Origin: Propionibacteriaceae bacterium | GTDB lineage: Bacteria > Actinomycetota > Actinomycetes > Propionibacteriales > Propionibacteriaceae | Assembly: GCA_003153855.1 (NCBI GenBank) | Contig: PMBM01000128.1 | Span: 36,656-50,071, forward strand | Length of the DNA stretch: 13,416 nt | Reading direction: 5' to 3' | Part shown: piece by piece, positions 12,999-13,416 of the stretch | How the letters are laid out: every line of letters begins with the position of its first letter | Position numbering within the stretch: position 1 is the stretch's first letter | The notes under the pieces: model-generated | The model's database searches: none | What the model saw: only the letters and a program-made list of their open reading frames with translations | What the model was told of the DNA's origin: nothing | Made by a program: the position numbers and the translations under genes

Positions 12999-13416
12999 TC
13001 AGTCCTGGTGGCCGTACCTGGAGATGTAGGCCTCGACGAGCTCACGGGCCTCGCGGTCCTCGATCTGCTTCGGCGGATGCTTGCTGAAGTACGCGGCCGG
13101 CTCGATGATCGCGCCCGACAGACCGGCGTCGAGGGCCAGCTTGCAGCACCGGATCGAGTCGATAGCCACGCCTGCGGAGTTGGGTGAGTCCTCGACCGAG
13201 AGGCGCACCTCCAGGTTCATCGGCACGTCCCCGAAGTGCTTCGACTCGATCCTCAGGAAGCAGATCTTGTTGTCCTTCTGCCACGCCACGTAGTCGGACG
13301 GCCCGACGTGGATGTCCCCCGGTGCGATCGACTGGCCCCTGGCCTCGATCATCGAGGTCACGGCTTCCGTCTTGGACGTCTTCTTGTCGACCAGCCGCTC
13401 GCGCTCGAGCATGTTG
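12999..13416 (-). CDS. ino1: Inositol-3-phosphate synthase, C-terminal part (runs off the right edge)
   Basis: The last 138 or so residues of a myo-inositol-1-phosphate synthase, the NAD-dependent enzyme that cyclises glucose 6-phosphate. Diagnostic stretches are KTSKTEAVTS, HVGPSDYVAW, FGDVPMNLEVRLSVEDSP and NSAGVAIDSIRCCKLALD, then an AYFSKHPPKQ near the end. The frame is open to the window edge (an Asn codon precedes the Met at 13412), so that Met is internal and the N-terminal domain is missing. The form differs from the mycobacterial Ino1 I remember (DRKWAYVRLEGRAFGDVPLNLEYKLEVWD), here reading DNKICFLRIESKHFGD. It may therefore be a second, non-housekeeping paralogue. It converges on the rpiB-like gene; a link to the sugar pathway is not shown. 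Confidence 0.88.
   Translation of the reverse strand, partial: NMLERERLVDKKTSKTEAVTSMIEARGQSIAPGDIHVGPSDYVAWQKDNKICFLRIESKHFGDVPMNLEVRLSVEDSPNSAGVAIDSIRCCKLALDAGLSGAIIEPAAYFSKHPPKQIEDREARELVEAYISRYGHQD

Noticed and set aside
1..13416. CRISPR array, tRNA, rRNA, insertion sequence or phage genes
   Set aside because: No regularly spaced repeats, cloverleaf, transposase motif or terminal inverted repeat with target duplication was seen by eye.

Overview
The window reads as a chromosomal catabolic locus of a high-GC Gram-positive bacterium (Actinomycetota). The evidence is GC-rich codon use with GTG starts, a Tat-type lipoprotein signal on the binding protein, promoter -10 boxes of the TAnnnT kind, and an AraD N-terminus that I recall as typical of actinobacterial AraD. 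The genus cannot be fixed from the sequence; a Nocardioides-like soil actinomycete would fit.

Layout. (1) 85-786, plus strand: an L-ribulose-5-phosphate 4-epimerase (AraD family), probably the last gene of an operon entering from the left. (2) 787-1128: a convergent intergenic stretch with two hairpins that look like terminators. (3) 6645 down to 1129, minus strand: a complete CUT1 sugar/polyol ABC transporter operon in the order binding lipoprotein, MalF-type permease, MalG-type permease, ATPase, ATPase, with junctions of 1 bp or 4-bp overlaps downstream of the first gene pair. (4) 6646-7257: a 612-bp non-coding region that should hold the transporter promoter. (5) 10862 down to 7258, minus strand: HAD-IIA phosphatase, FGGY sugar kinase and SorC-family regulator 1; the kinase and regulator overlap by 4 bp. 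(6) 12174 down to 11137, minus strand: a second SorC-family regulator. (7) 12432-12926, plus strand: a divergent RpiB/LacAB-family sugar-phosphate isomerase. (8) 12999-13416, minus strand: the 3' part of an inositol-3-phosphate synthase that runs off the right edge.

How it fits together. The transporter should import a small sugar or polyol, the FGGY kinase should phosphorylate it (or its keto form), and the isomerase should feed the product to central metabolism. The HAD enzyme probably removes excess sugar phosphate, as AraL does in Bacillus. The kinase and AraD suggest a pentulose route. However, the RpiB-like protein has lost the two histidines linked to ribofuranose handling, which suggests an open-chain substrate such as a tetrulose phosphate. 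No dehydrogenase is present, so the pathway is incomplete in this window and the substrate is unassigned.

The most interesting sequence signal is regulatory. A 10-bp perfect inverted repeat between the SorC regulator 2 gene and the rpiB-like gene (12224-12256) has a weaker relative upstream of the HAD-kinase operon (10943-10969). Both have the same 22-bp half-site spacing and almost the same position relative to matching promoter elements. This predicts that regulator 2 controls itself, the isomerase and the HAD-kinase-regulator 1 operon as one unit, leaving regulator 1 as the likely local controller of the transporter. Also notable: both ATPases carry Glu in place of the Q-loop Gln.
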